A stretch of DNA of 64,000 nt. Source: Eubacterium sp. CAG:252 (GTDB lineage Bacteria > Bacillota > Clostridia > Lachnospirales > Lachnospiraceae). A model generated the notes under the pieces. It was not told the origin of the DNA. It saw only the letters and a list, made by a program, of their open reading frames with translations, and made no database searches. Both the position numbers and the translations under genes were made by a program. The stretch lies in assembly GCA_000436535.1 (NCBI GenBank), contig FR886338.1, positions 40,667-104,666 on the forward strand. Reading direction: 5' to 3'. The number at the start of each line of letters is the position of its first letter. The stretch's first letter is position 1. Below are positions 17,660-26,480 of the stretch, piece after piece.

Positions 17660-18316
17660 TTAGAAAAGGTCAACCTTTCCTGCAAAACCATTAGCTACAT
17701 AATAGCAAGCCTTATCTTCTGGCTTAATGTACATTTCAAGTTCACTGATTTCTACATTCTGGCTCTTAGCATCTTCTATAATTCTTGCAAGAAGTGTTTC
17801 TTCATCTATCTGATTTCCTTCATACTGGAAGAATACTTCCTTCTTTAAAGCCTTCTTAGCTGTAGTCTTTCTTGTTGTTCTCTTAACTGCTGGCTTTGTT
17901 TCAGCTTCCTTCTTAACTGGCTCTTTCTTTGCAGTTTCTTTCTTAGCTGTAGTCTTTCTTGTTGTCTTCTTTGCTGCTGGCTTAGCTGCCTTTTCTGCTG
18001 CCGGCTTTCTGCCTCTCTTCTTAGCTGGTGCTGCCTCTGCCTTTGCCTCTGTTACAACAGCCTTTGCTTCTTCTACTACTGCTTTAGCTTCTTCTTTCTT
18101 TTCTGCAATATCAGCCTTAACTTCGTTTATCTTTGCTGCTACATCTTCCTTCTTTTCTGCTACTGCTTCCTTTACCGTCTTCTTTTCTGCTGACTTAGTG
18201 GCGGCTGGTTTCTTTGCAGCTGGTTTGCCTGTCTCTTTAACTTCTGTATCTGCTGTCTTGTCAGTTGTTAATGCGTTACCAAATATTTCGTTTGTTTCAA
18301 CTTTTTTAGTTCTCAT
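17660..18316 (-). CDS. Histone H1-like Lys/Ala-rich protein with DUF6465-like C-terminal domain
   Basis: 218 residues. About residues 30-155 are low-complexity Lys/Ala/Glu with AAKK and TTRKTTAKK repeats and an AT-hook-like KKRGRKP near residue 100. This resembles the tails of H1-like nucleoid proteins. The last 60 residues (KKEVFFQYEGNQIDEETLLARIIEDAK ... YIKPEDKACYYVANG) form a compact domain that I associate with DUF6465 of Lachnospiraceae. A GGGAGG site precedes ATG. DNA binding is inferred from composition only. It follows the HPr-like gene by 17 bp and is probably co-transcribed with it. Confidence 0.75.
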   Translation of the reverse strand: MRTKKVETNEIFGNALTTDKTADTEVKETGKPAAKKPAATKSAEKKTVKEAVAEKKEDVAAKINEVKADIAEKKEEAKAVVEEAKAVVTEAKAEAAPAKKRGRKPAAEKAAKPAAKKTTRKTTAKKETAKKEPVKKEAETKPAVKRTTRKTTAKKALKKEVFFQYEGNQIDEETLLARIIEDAKSQNVEISELEMYIKPEDKACYYVANGFAGKVDLF

Positions 18317-18333
18317 AATTACATCCTCCCTAA

Positions 18334-18588
18334 TCAGTCATTACATGTTAAAAAGTTTTTAATAGCATCTGTTGCTTCGTTCTCATCGCTGCCAGCAGCT
18401 ATAACTTTCACTTCGATGCCTTCTTTTAATCCAAATGCCATAATCCCCATAAGACTCTTGGCATTGATATTTTTTCCTTCGCCCTCAATCTCAATATGAC
18501 TATCATACTTACATGCTATCTGAACAAGCTCAGCAATCGGATTCTTATGTGTTTTATCAATGTCTGCAACCTTAACCAATTCTGTCAT
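18334..18588 (-). CDS. HPr-like phosphocarrier domain protein with altered active site
   Basis: 84 residues from the ATG at 18588 (AGGTGG site), the standard HPr length. The C-terminal part NAKSLMGIMAFGLKEGIEVKVIAAG matches HPr, including the Ser46 region. In the active-site loop the usual GLHARPA is replaced by KTHKNPIA: the phosphorylatable His appears kept while the Arg that stabilises the phosphate is Asn. It could be a regulatory HPr (Crh-like) rather than a PTS carrier. No PTS enzyme is nearby. It has its own promoter (18632-18660) and leads into the DUF6465-like gene. Confidence 0.78.
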   Translation of the reverse strand: MTELVKVADIDKTHKNPIAELVQIACKYDSHIEIEGEGKNINAKSLMGIMAFGLKEGIEVKVIAAGSDENEATDAIKNFLTCND

Positions 18589-18631
18589 CGCTAACATCCA
18601 CCTATCTTTCATTTATTAATTACATTTGTAA

Positions 18632-18660
18632 AATATAACGCAACATTCAGAATAAGTCAA
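18632..18660 (-). promoter_or_regulatory. Sigma-A-type promoter of the HPr-like gene
   Basis: Minus strand TTGACT (18655-18660), 17-bp spacer, TATATT (18632-18637), 44 bp before the start codon. Confidence 0.7.
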
Positions 18661-18721
18661 TACCTAACTTAAGTCACACAATACATTATATAATCCGGCT
18701 TTATCTTTTTCAAGTACTATT

Positions 18722-19033
18722 TTAAAGCTTTTTACTCTGATAACCCATATGATAAAGTTCGTCCATCTGTGCATCAAATTTCGGCGTAATCTCATAATCT
18801 TTAAGTATCTTAACAAGCTGTTTTATTTTTTCATCCTGCGTATTTATTTTGTCCACATTTTCCATAACATCTTTATAAACACTGTCAAGCTCTGTTATTA
18901 CAGAGTGCTCATTAAGTCCTTCAAGATAACTCAAAAGACCTAATGAATATGCGCACTCGTAATTGCCAGTCATTCTTGCATTTTCATAAAGACACTTGGT
19001 AGCTATGGCAGTACTAACAAGTTCAGTTACCAT
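18722..19033 (-). CDS. Unknown 103-residue protein at the end of the trp operon
   Basis: The start ATG lies 3 bp after the trpA stop, so it is almost certainly translated from the trp message. The protein is soluble, mostly helical by pattern, with no signal peptide or membrane segment (MVTELVSTAIATKCLYENAR ..., then a charged DEKIKQLVKILKDYE stretch). It has two Cys (residues 14 and 27) but no metal motif. I do not recognise a family. Its location suggests control by tryptophan supply, not necessarily a role in the pathway. Confidence 0.72.
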   Translation of the reverse strand: MVTELVSTAIATKCLYENARMTGNYECAYSLGLLSYLEGLNEHSVITELDSVYKDVMENVDKINTQDEKIKQLVKILKDYEITPKFDAQMDELYHMGYQSKKL

Positions 19034-19036
19034 AAA

Positions 19037-19831
19037 CTAAGAATTCATCTCCTCTTTAAATGTCTTAATATAATCCTTAACTGCTTCTGTATCAAAGTTA
19101 TGTTCTCTCATAAGCTTAATAAAATGTGAACCAACAATAGCTCCGTCTATAATATCACGAAGTGGCTCTACATCTTTAGCTGTTCTTATTCCAAAGCCCA
19201 TCATAACAGGTACCGGACTGTTCTTCTTAACGTCTGCAAGATATTCTTTTATCTTTGCATGGAAGTTAGCGCCCTTTCCTGTAACACCCATCTGTGAAAC
19301 ACAATATACAAAGCCCTTTGCATCCTTTGTAATCATAGGTATACGGTCTTTTGATACAGGGGATACAAGCTGGATTAATATAGGCGCTCCTTCAGCCTTT
19401 TCAAGAGCAGCCTTTAACTCTCCCTGCTCCTCATATGGAAGGTCAGGTATAATAAGTCCGTCAACGCCACACTCAGCACACATAGCTGCAAATGCATCAA
19501 GACCATAATGATATACAGTATTGTAATACATCATAAATACAACTGGTGTAGTAAGCCCTTCTGTCCTTACTTTTTTCATAAGCTCAAATACCTTTGCAAG
19601 TGTTGCGCCACGCTGTATAGCTTCATATGATGCATCCTGTATAACAGGACCGTCAGCTACAGGGTCAGAAAATGGAACTCCAAGCTCCATAATATCTATG
19701 CCCGCCTCCTGCTGTGCGTGCATAATCTTTGCTGTTGTTTCCATATCTGGAAGACCTGCTGTTGTATATGTTATAAATGCTTTCTTACCTTCTGCCTTAA
19801 GTGCAGACATCTTTTCTTCTATTCTATTCAT
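19037..19831 (-). CDS. trpA: Tryptophan synthase alpha chain
   Basis: 264 residues, TIM barrel. The catalytic Glu is in MELGVPFSDP and the Asp in DPVADGPVIQ; the phosphate-binding region MGFGIRTAKDV is present. It cleaves indole-3-glycerol phosphate to indole, which tunnels to TrpB. The start overlaps the trpB stop by one base (TAATG). Confidence 0.97.
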   Translation of the reverse strand: MNRIEEKMSALKAEGKKAFITYTTAGLPDMETTAKIMHAQQEAGIDIMELGVPFSDPVADGPVIQDASYEAIQRGATLAKVFELMKKVRTEGLTTPVVFMMYYNTVYHYGLDAFAAMCAECGVDGLIIPDLPYEEQGELKAALEKAEGAPILIQLVSPVSKDRIPMITKDAKGFVYCVSQMGVTGKGANFHAKIKEYLADVKKNSPVPVMMGFGIRTAKDVEPLRDIIDGAIVGSHFIKLMREHNFDTEAVKDYIKTFKEEMNS

Positions 19832-21018
19832 TACTTGTTTGTCTCCTCTCCCTTAAGATACTTCTGTACTGTGTGAACATCCTTATCGCCACGTCCTGAA
19901 AGGCACATAACTATAGTCTTGCCTTTATACTCACCCTGTGCCATCTTTAACACATGTGCAAGTGCGTGCGCACTCTCAATCGCTGGTATTATGCCCTCTT
20001 CCTTGCATAACTCCATAAATGCATCCATACACTCAGAGTCTGTTATAGATACATACTTTGCTCTTCCGGAATCTCTTAAATATGCGTGTTCCGGACCTAC
20101 ACCCGGATAATCAAGTCCTGCTGATATAGAATGTGCAAGCTTTATATTGCCTGCCTCATCCTGTAAAAGATAAGACTTCATTCCATGAAGCACACCAGGT
20201 TCACCAAGCGCCATGGCAGATGCGTGCTTTCCTGTTTCTATACCAAGTCCGCCAGCCTCAACACCTATAAGGTCTACATCCTTGTCATCCATAAAGTCTG
20301 CAAACATACCTATGGAATTAGAACCACCACCAACGCAAGCAACTACTGCATCTGGAAGTCTTCCTTCCTTCTCTAATATCTGTTTTCTTGCCTCTGTAGA
20401 TATTATTCTCTGGAATTCCTTAACCATCTTAGGATATGGATGTGGTCCTACTGCTGAACCTATTACATAAAATGTATCTTCTGCTCTTTCAGCCCATGTT
20501 CTTATAGCCTCATTAGTGGCATCCTTAAGTGTTGAACTTCCTGTTGTAACCGGCTGTACTTTAGCACCTAAAAGCTCCATTTTAAATACATTAAGTGCCT
20601 GTCTTTCAATATCCTCAGCACCCATATATACTGTACATTCCATACCGAAAAGTGCTGCTCCAGTCGCTGTTGCAACTCCGTGCTGTCCTGCACCTGTTTC
20701 AGCTATAACCTTAGTTTTTCCCATTCTCTTTGCTAAGAGAATCTGGCCTATTACATTATTAATCTTATGTGCACCTGTATGGTTAAGGTCTTCTCTTTTA
20801 AGATATATCTTTGCTCCATATTTTTTACTAAGCTTTTCTGCATAATATAAAGGATTTTCTCTTCCTACATACTCTTTAAGATAATACATATACTCCTTTA
20901 TGAATTCAGGGTCATTCATAGCATCGTTAAATGCTGTTTCAAGCTCCTTAAGAGTGTTCATAAGTGACTCTGAAACATACTGTCCGCCAAACTGTCCATA
21001 ATATCTGTTATCTGCCAT
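19831..21018 (-). CDS. trpB: Tryptophan synthase beta chain
   Basis: 395 residues, the classical TrpB1 length. The PLP lysine lies in [14 protein letters not shown], with [10 protein letters not shown] as phosphate loop and the [12 protein letters not shown] catalytic Glu region. It condenses indole and serine to tryptophan. It is separated from trpCF by 116 bp with a small stem-loop (21053-21081), but no promoter is obvious there. Confidence 0.97.
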   Translation of the reverse strand: MADNRYYGQFGGQYVSESLMNTLKELETAFNDAMNDPEFIKEYMYYLKEYVGRENPLYYAEKLSKKYGAKIYLKREDLNHTGAHKINNVIGQILLAKRMGKTKVIAETGAGQHGVATATGAALFGMECTVYMGAEDIERQALNVFKMELLGAKVQPVTTGSSTLKDATNEAIRTWAERAEDTFYVIGSAVGPHPYPKMVKEFQRIISTEARKQILEKEGRLPDAVVACVGGGSNSIGMFADFMDDKDVDLIGVEAGGLGIETGKHASAMALGEPGVLHGMKSYLLQDEAGNIKLAHSISAGLDYPGVGPEHAYLRDSGRAKYVSITDSECMDAFMELCKEEGIIPAIESAHALAHVLKMAQGEYKGKTIVMCLSGRGDKDVHTVQKYLKGEETNK

Positions 21019-21052
21019 TGTTACTCCTCTTTTCCTGTTTTTTCATATATAT

Positions 21053-21081
21053 GTCAGGGTTAAAATGTATTTCCCCCTGAC
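21053..21081. repeat. Stem-loop in the trpCF-trpB spacer
   Basis: GTCAGGG (21053-21059) pairs with CCCTGAC (21075-21081). The sequence GTCAGGGTTAAAATG resembles half of the dispersed intergenic repeat. It has no T-run and may affect mRNA processing within the operon. Confidence 0.45.
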
Positions 21082-21134
21082 GGATACCCACTGGTTACTA
21101 TATCGCTTCACCATTCATAATTAGTTTTTACAGC

Positions 21135-22604
21135 TTATTTTGCTGCTCTTGCGTTACATATGAATTCTTTTACTTTTTGTTCATCCTTACCTTTTATTAA
21201 GACATCATCATATTCAACGCCTGAACTTATATCAACTACATCAGGTTCAACACATTTGATAGCTGCTGCCACATTAGAACTGTTAAGTCCTCCTGCTAAG
21301 AACAGCTTTTTCTCCTTTAATTCAAGCTCTTTGACACTGTCCCAGTCAAATGTTTTTCCAGAACCCGGAATACCTGCATCAAGGAGAATTCCTACAACTT
21401 TATCCATAGCTGTGGCACTCTCTATGCTTTTCTTTACACTATCTGTATCATCCTGTGATATATTGACTGCCCTTATGATTGGAAGCTTACATAAATTGTA
21501 CACATTTTCACTAAGTTCACCATGTATCTGAACATAATCAAAGCCTTTATCCTGTATCTTTAATATCTGTTCTTCATCTGGTGACACTGTAACGGCAACT
21601 GTTTTTATGTCCGATTTTTTCAATATTTCAACCATTCTGCCAGCTTCTTCTATTGTTACATCACGCTTGCTTTTTGGATAAAATACAACCATTCCACCAT
21701 AGTCGGCACCATACTTTATGAGCAGATTAACATCCACCATGCTTGTGATACCGCATATCTTAACCTCAGTAAGCCCATTTTGGTCTATAAGCTCTGTTTT
21801 ATCATATTCGTTATCATATACACCCTTAAACTCTGCTATGAGCTCCTGTGGCTTCACAGCCTCCATAAGCACTGTTCCTATAAGGAGTGCATCTGCGTGG
21901 CTCTTAGCAAGCACCTTTATATCATCTGTATCTGACACACCGCTCTCTGATACAAGCACCTTTCCTGCTACTCTCATCTGCGGCGTAACCATATCGCAGA
22001 GCTTCTTTGTAGTATCAAGATTAACCTCAAATGTCTTAAGATTACGGTTATTTATTCCTATAATTTTTACATCAAGTGCAAGCATTCTTTTCATTTCTTC
22101 TTCATCATGCACCTCACACAGTACGTCAAGTCCAAGACTGTAAGCTAAGTCATATAATTTCTTAAACTTATTATCATCAAGGATTGCCGCTATAAGAAGA
22201 ATGGCATCTGCACCTATAACCTTTGCCTCATATACCTGATATTCATCAATTATAAAGTCTTTTCTTATGATTGGAAGGTCTGTCATACTTCGTATCTGCT
22301 TAAGGTATTCTGTACTTCCGTTAAAATGGTCTTCCTCTGTAAGACACGATATTGCATCTGCACTGCTGCTGTACTGTCTTATTCTTTCATCAAGCTCTAT
22401 CTTGTTATCCATAGTTCCGTGGCTTGGTGAAGCCTTCTTAAACTCACCTATGATTGACAGTCCGTCTTTTTTTAACGCATCATAAAAACTTATGCTTTTT
22501 CTTGTTGATGAAAGTGCAAGTTCTTTCATCTTTTCTTCACTTATATTTTTCTTATGTTCAGGGAGTCTTTTTTTCTTATCTTCTACTATAACGTCAAGTA
22601 TCAT
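21135..22604 (-). CDS. trpCF: Fused indole-3-glycerol phosphate synthase / phosphoribosylanthranilate isomerase
   Basis: 489 residues with two TIM barrels. The first (about 1-255) has IGEFKKASPSHG, IIRKDFIIDEYQVYEA and VSESGVSD, typical of TrpC. The second (about 268-489) starts TEVKICGITSMVDV and has YVQIHGE and LLDAGIPGSGKTFDW, typical of TrpF. The same fusion order is known in Enterobacteria; many Firmicutes have separate genes. It performs steps 3 and 4 of tryptophan synthesis. It is 12 bp downstream of trpG. Confidence 0.95.
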   Translation of the reverse strand: MILDVIVEDKKKRLPEHKKNISEEKMKELALSSTRKSISFYDALKKDGLSIIGEFKKASPSHGTMDNKIELDERIRQYSSSADAISCLTEEDHFNGSTEYLKQIRSMTDLPIIRKDFIIDEYQVYEAKVIGADAILLIAAILDDNKFKKLYDLAYSLGLDVLCEVHDEEEMKRMLALDVKIIGINNRNLKTFEVNLDTTKKLCDMVTPQMRVAGKVLVSESGVSDTDDIKVLAKSHADALLIGTVLMEAVKPQELIAEFKGVYDNEYDKTELIDQNGLTEVKICGITSMVDVNLLIKYGADYGGMVVFYPKSKRDVTIEEAGRMVEILKKSDIKTVAVTVSPDEEQILKIQDKGFDYVQIHGELSENVYNLCKLPIIRAVNISQDDTDSVKKSIESATAMDKVVGILLDAGIPGSGKTFDWDSVKELELKEKKLFLAGGLNSSNVAAAIKCVEPDVVDISSGVEYDDVLIKGKDEQKVKEFICNARAAK

Positions 22605-22616
22605 ATTTTCCCTTTC

Positions 22617-23186
22617 TTATATGTTTCCATTCACAAAATTTTCTATCATTCTTTTACCATGTTCTGTGTATATCGACTCAGGATGGAACTGAAGTCCTAC
22701 AACCGGATATTCTTTATGTTTAACAGCCATTATTTCGCCGTCCTCAGTCCTTGCTATAACCTCAAGTTCATCTGGAAGTGTGTCCTCTATAATAGCTAAA
22801 GAATGATATCTCGCAACCTTTACAGGTGATGGTATCCCTGCAAATATGCTATCACCCGTATGTATCACGTCTGACTGTTTGCCGTGCATAAGCTTCTTTG
22901 CATAAGACACTGTTGCGCCAAACGCTTCGCCTATGCTCTGGTGTCCCAAGCATATTCCAAGTATAGGCTTTTTTCCTGCAAAATGCTTAATCGCCTCAAC
23001 ACTTATTCCGGCCTCTTTAGGACTTTTAGGACCAGGAGAGATTACTATTGACTCAGGGTCAAGCTTTTCTATCTCCTCTATTGTTATCTTATCATTTCTT
23101 ACAACCTTTATATCGTTATTAAATATTCCAATAAACTGATATAAGTTGTATGTAAATGAATCATAATTATCTATTAACAAAATCAT
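22617..23186 (-). CDS. trpG: Anthranilate synthase component II, glutamine amidotransferase
   Basis: 189 residues, a class I amidotransferase. DNYDSFTYNLYQ opens the protein, GICLGHQSIGEAFG holds the catalytic Cys, and LQFHPESIYT carries the catalytic His-Glu. It supplies ammonia to TrpE and could also serve aminodeoxychorismate synthase. It overlaps trpE by 4 bp (ATGA). The length excludes a fused TrpD domain. Confidence 0.95.
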   Translation of the reverse strand: MILLIDNYDSFTYNLYQFIGIFNNDIKVVRNDKITIEEIEKLDPESIVISPGPKSPKEAGISVEAIKHFAGKKPILGICLGHQSIGEAFGATVSYAKKLMHGKQSDVIHTGDSIFAGIPSPVKVARYHSLAIIEDTLPDELEVIARTEDGEIMAVKHKEYPVVGLQFHPESIYTEHGKRMIENFVNGNI

Positions 23187-24598
23187 AACTTTTCCTCCTT
23201 AACAAGGGTCTTAGCAAGTGCCATAACCTTATTGCAGCACTCCTGATATTCAAGCTCCGGTTTTGAGTCTGCAACTATTCCTGCTCCTGCCTGAAGATAT
23301 ACTTTATCACCCTTCTTAATCATAGTTCTTATAGTGATACAGAAGTTCATATTGCCGCCAAAGTCAAGATATCCTGTTGCACCTCCATATAAGCCTCTTC
23401 TTACTGTCTCAAGCTCATCTATTATTTCCATTGCTCTTATCTTAGGAGCACCGCTAAGTGTACCTGCCGGTAAGAAAGAGGATACTAAGTCAAGTGGATG
23501 ATACTCTCCATTTTTTCTGCCCTCTACAAGTGAAACGATATGCATAACGTGTGAATATCTCTGTACATTCATAAACTGTGATACTCTTACTGAACCTAAC
23601 TCGCTTATCTTTCCGCAGTCATTTCTTGCAAGGTCAACAAGCATTATATGTTCTGCTCTCTCCTTTTCATCTGCAAGAAGCTCTTCTTCCAAAGCGATAT
23701 CCTCTTCCTTAGTTTTTCCTCTTCTTCTTGTTCCTGCTATCGGACATGTATACACTTTTGAATCAGTCTGTTTAACTATCATCTCCGGTGAACTTCCTAT
23801 TATCTCAAAATCACCAAAATTATAATAATAAAGATAAGGTGATGGATTAAGTTCTCTTAACTTTTCATATAATTCAAAGCCTGTCTGCTTTGTTTCAACT
23901 GTCCATCTTTGTGAGAGAACTGTCTGGAATATATGACCATCTTTTATGTACTGTTTTATCTTTTCAACCTTCTGGCTGTATTCTTCAAGCGTGTCCGATT
24001 TTTTCAATATATGTCCGTCAAGTTCCATATTTACTTTATCATCGTGGTATTTGTCAACACCTGTTCTTGCCTGTGCTATAAGCTTCCCGGCTTCTTTTAA
24101 TGCCCTGTTTTTACCTTCTTCGTTATCCTCATCAAGCACTACTGCTGTAAAAGTTTCTGCCTCGTGGTCGATAGCTATAAACTTTGATGCAAGCATAAGC
24201 TGTATTGTTTCTATACCTATCTCATCCGGATTATCATCTGGAAGAGTTTCTGTATATCTTATATAGTCATACCCAAGACTTCCTACCAGACCACCTGTAA
24301 ATTCAAGCTCCTTCGCATCTTTTATTATCTTGAATTCATCAAAATATTCTTTTAATCGTTCAAGCGGATTGCCATATCTTACATCCTTTGTTCCATCTGA
24401 CTTCGTAATAACAAGGCTGTCTTTATCTGACTGGATAATCTCCTCAGGGTCAACTCCCATAAATGTATATCTTCCATTATCCTTATCGTTACTTTCCATA
24501 AGAAAGCCCTTGTGTTCTCTGCCAAGCCCTTTATAAAGCTCGATGGCTGTTTCATTAACAATACTTACTGTTTTTTTGTAAGCCTTTAATACTCTCAT
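23183..24598 (-). CDS. trpE: Anthranilate synthase component I
   Basis: 471 residues. The chorismate-binding domain fills the C-terminal half: TYLYYYNFG-like region, IGSSPEMIVK, CPIAGTRRRG, and SSFLPAGTLSGAPKIRAMEIIDELE. The N-terminal part carries the tryptophan-feedback domain. It converts chorismate and ammonia from TrpG into anthranilate. It is the first gene after the T-box leader. Confidence 0.96.
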   Translation of the reverse strand: MRVLKAYKKTVSIVNETAIELYKGLGREHKGFLMESNDKDNGRYTFMGVDPEEIIQSDKDSLVITKSDGTKDVRYGNPLERLKEYFDEFKIIKDAKELEFTGGLVGSLGYDYIRYTETLPDDNPDEIGIETIQLMLASKFIAIDHEAETFTAVVLDEDNEEGKNRALKEAGKLIAQARTGVDKYHDDKVNMELDGHILKKSDTLEEYSQKVEKIKQYIKDGHIFQTVLSQRWTVETKQTGFELYEKLRELNPSPYLYYYNFGDFEIIGSSPEMIVKQTDSKVYTCPIAGTRRRGKTKEEDIALEEELLADEKERAEHIMLVDLARNDCGKISELGSVRVSQFMNVQRYSHVMHIVSLVEGRKNGEYHPLDLVSSFLPAGTLSGAPKIRAMEIIDELETVRRGLYGGATGYLDFGGNMNFCITIRTMIKKGDKVYLQAGAGIVADSKPELEYQECCNKVMALAKTLVKEEKL

Positions 24599-24699
24599 AT
24601 ATTAAACCTCCAGCAATAATCTTTAGCCATTCTTCATAGCTGATGACTGATATAAGAAATCCTATAAGAACTTTAAATATATTTATTAAATATTTCTAT

Positions 24700-25187
24700 A
24701 AAAAAAGCCCCTGACAGGATTCCTGTCAGGGACGAATAATCTAATATCGTGGTGCCACCCTTATTCATAAGTATAATACTCACTGCCGTATAACTATATA
24801 TTTCACTGGCATACATTAAGCATATATCATAAACTCTGCCTTTAATAATACATATATGCTGCTTTAACATATCAACTTCACATATATTGTGAACTTTATA
24901 TCCGCATATACAACTTTGGCTTAAGCTTCATATATCTAATACTTATAAGCTGCTTCCAAATATGTAAATAATATACTTACCTCTTTCCCGGATACTAATA
25001 TATCCTGCCTCTATAACGTGAGGACACGTCACAAACTACTTAATCTCCTGATGAAATCTTTAATATGTGCATCTCCCAAGCCCATTCCCTTAAGACCTGC
25101 ATACTGGTTTTCCATCGCCACCAGCTCTCTGTAATGCCTGTTCAAAAAGTACTATCTTGTTCGTAGACTTTAGCTTATTAAAATGTT
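24700..25187 (-). promoter_or_regulatory. T-box riboswitch (tryptophan) controlling the trp operon
   Basis: On the minus strand, the leader begins with an AGTACTTTTTGAA region and the Stem I motif CAGAGAGCTGGTGG, followed by the specifier region GGGAATGGGCTTGGGAG. By position the specifier is TGG (plus 25082-25084), a Trp codon. Near the 3' end is the T-box bulge AAGGGTGGCACCACG (plus 24748-24762), which pairs with the uncharged tRNA end. The terminator CCCTGACAGG/CCTGTCAGGG with TTTTTTT follows (24700-24734). Uncharged tRNA-Trp should favour readthrough into trpE. The leader explains most of the 610-bp gap between trpE and the next gene; 24599-24699 holds only AT-rich sequence. Confidence 0.93.
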
Positions 25188-25193
25188 GAACCT

Positions 25194-25222
25194 ATAATAG
25201 CACTATGTTTAAAAATCGTCAA
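25194..25222 (-). promoter_or_regulatory. Promoter of the trp T-box leader
   Basis: Minus strand TTGACG (25217-25222), 17-bp spacer, TATTAT (25194-25199). The -35 box lies inside the 3' end of the upstream gene (stop at 25209). Confidence 0.7.
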
Positions 25223-25952
25223 GTGGAATTTCGTTTATTTCACTATTTTCTTCCTTATCCTCCTCCCACTCTACCTTTGTATTATCTTTATTTCCATTCT
25301 TCTTTGCTTTTTCTTCCTTTGCTTCTTTTTCTGTATCTGGAAGTTTTTTGTACGCTTCTGTCTTTTTAAACTGCGAATAAACATCATTATAAGCCGCTTC
25401 AAGTTCCTTCTTTGCAGGGTCATCATCGGCTATACGTGACATATTCTGTAAGTACATATCCGCCGCCTGTTCCTTGCTTTTAGCACTTTCTAACTGTTTC
25501 TTAAATGACTCCCTCATCATCTGCACCCTTGCCGCCTTTGCATACGTTACAGGGTCGTTCATTCTTAAGTACTGTAATTCATCCGCTGACAGCTTTTTCC
25601 CACTCTCAAGCTTTTTATAAAGCTTTTCAACAAATCTTTTCTTCTGTTCATCTGTCATCCCCGTTGTAGGGTCAAATATGCTGTCTACTGCCTGTTTAAG
25701 CTGCAACCCTATTGTGGCTGTATCAAATGCAGAACCTGCTGAGTTCGCATTACTGATGTTTGCTGTATCAGCACCGCCTGCTTTAGCTGTTGTATCAGTG
25801 CCATCTGTATTTGCAGTTTCTTTTGTCCTGTATTTACTAAAAAGATTATTTACAGTCCTCATAGCCTTACTCTGATTTTGTATGCCGCTATTATAAAGGG
25901 CATTTCTGCAGCTCCCAATCGCATTATTATAAGCTTTTTCCTGTGTATTCAT
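25209..25952 (-). CDS. Unknown Lys/Glu-rich 247-residue protein
   Basis: No signal peptide or membrane segment. Residues 1-45 are helical; 45-75 form a Thr/Ala/Gly/Asn linker (TANTDGTDTTAKAGGADTAN); 80-215 are strongly helical and charged (MTDEQKKRFVEKLYKKLESGKKLSADEL...); the tail is very acidic (KVEWEEDKEENSEINEIPLDD). The layout suggests a flexible cytoplasmic or phage/sporulation-type structural protein, but I do not recognise a family. A clear AAGGAG site precedes ATG. It appears monocistronic, followed by the trp promoter. Confidence 0.75.
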   Translation of the reverse strand: MNTQEKAYNNAIGSCRNALYNSGIQNQSKAMRTVNNLFSKYRTKETANTDGTDTTAKAGGADTANISNANSAGSAFDTATIGLQLKQAVDSIFDPTTGMTDEQKKRFVEKLYKKLESGKKLSADELQYLRMNDPVTYAKAARVQMMRESFKKQLESAKSKEQAADMYLQNMSRIADDDPAKKELEAAYNDVYSQFKKTEAYKKLPDTEKEAKEEKAKKNGNKDNTKVEWEEDKEENSEINEIPLDDF

Positions 25953-26041
25953 ACATTTTCTCCTTTACTGTCTGTGTCTTGTAATATTTCCCGTGTCATG
26001 TGGGTAACAAGTTAAAAAAATCTTATTGTACAGGCAAAAGC

Positions 26042-26063
26042 GACCTTTTGACCCTTACATCAT
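26042..26063. repeat. 22-bp intergenic core repeat, copy A
   Basis: Plus strand GACCTTTTGACCCTTACATC then AT; 21 of 22 positions are identical to the copy at 32117-32138. It lies in the 528-bp gene-free stretch 25953-26480, which also holds the terminator 26150-26199 and the GC-rich element 26327-26452. Confidence 0.75.
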
Positions 26064-26149
26064 ATATTTTATTATGGCAACTTTTTAGACAGATTTCTTA
26101 CAATTAATTTAAGTACATCTAAGCTGCACACTAAAATATATACAAAAAA

Positions 26150-26199
26150 GGCTGCGGAAAAACAGTTCCAATACATATCATAACTGCTCTCCGTAGCCT
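26150..26199 (-). terminator. Strong hairpin, probable bidirectional terminator
   Basis: GGCTGCGGA...AACAGTT (from 26150) pairs with AACTG...TCCGTAGCC (to 26198). On the minus strand it is followed by TTTTTTG; on the plus strand by TTATTTTT. It would end transcription coming from 26481 only after passing the element 26327-26452. Confidence 0.7.
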
Positions 26200-26326
26200 T
26201 ATTTTTAATTTATACAGGTAATAACTTTACTGACAATTCTGCTATTAACCTGCTTACATCCTTGTGCTTTATATATCGTAAGAATACACATTTTCCTTAA
26301 CCTTTATTTATAAAACATTGGGCAGG

Positions 26327-26452
26327 GTGCTATGTGCCAGTGGCACATGTTTAGCACGGACCGAAGCGGAGCGTAGACGTGGGAGTGCGCAGCACGGAAC
26401 AATCCGTAGGTATCATAGTTGTGGGCTTTTGACCACGACATCTTTACAAGGA
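26327..26452. repeat. GC-rich multi-hairpin intergenic element
   Basis: GTGCTATGTGCCA (26327-26339) pairs with TGGCACATGTTTAGCAC (26341-26357). Next come the GC-rich stretch GACCGAAGCGGAGCG, a CGTG...CACG hairpin (about 26378-26396), GGAACAATCC, and GTGGGCTTTTGACCAC (about 26431-26446). The last hairpin plus ACATC resembles the 22-bp core repeat. It has no coding frame. The base composition stands out from the AT-rich surroundings, suggesting a mobile palindromic element or structured RNA. Confidence 0.6.
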
Positions 26453-26480
26453 TGAATTATTTAATTTTCCCAGATAAAAC

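Noticed and set aside
22617..23186. TrpG as a TrpGD fusion that would supply trpD
   Set aside because: The protein has 189 residues and ends after the amidotransferase domain; trpCF follows 12 bp later.
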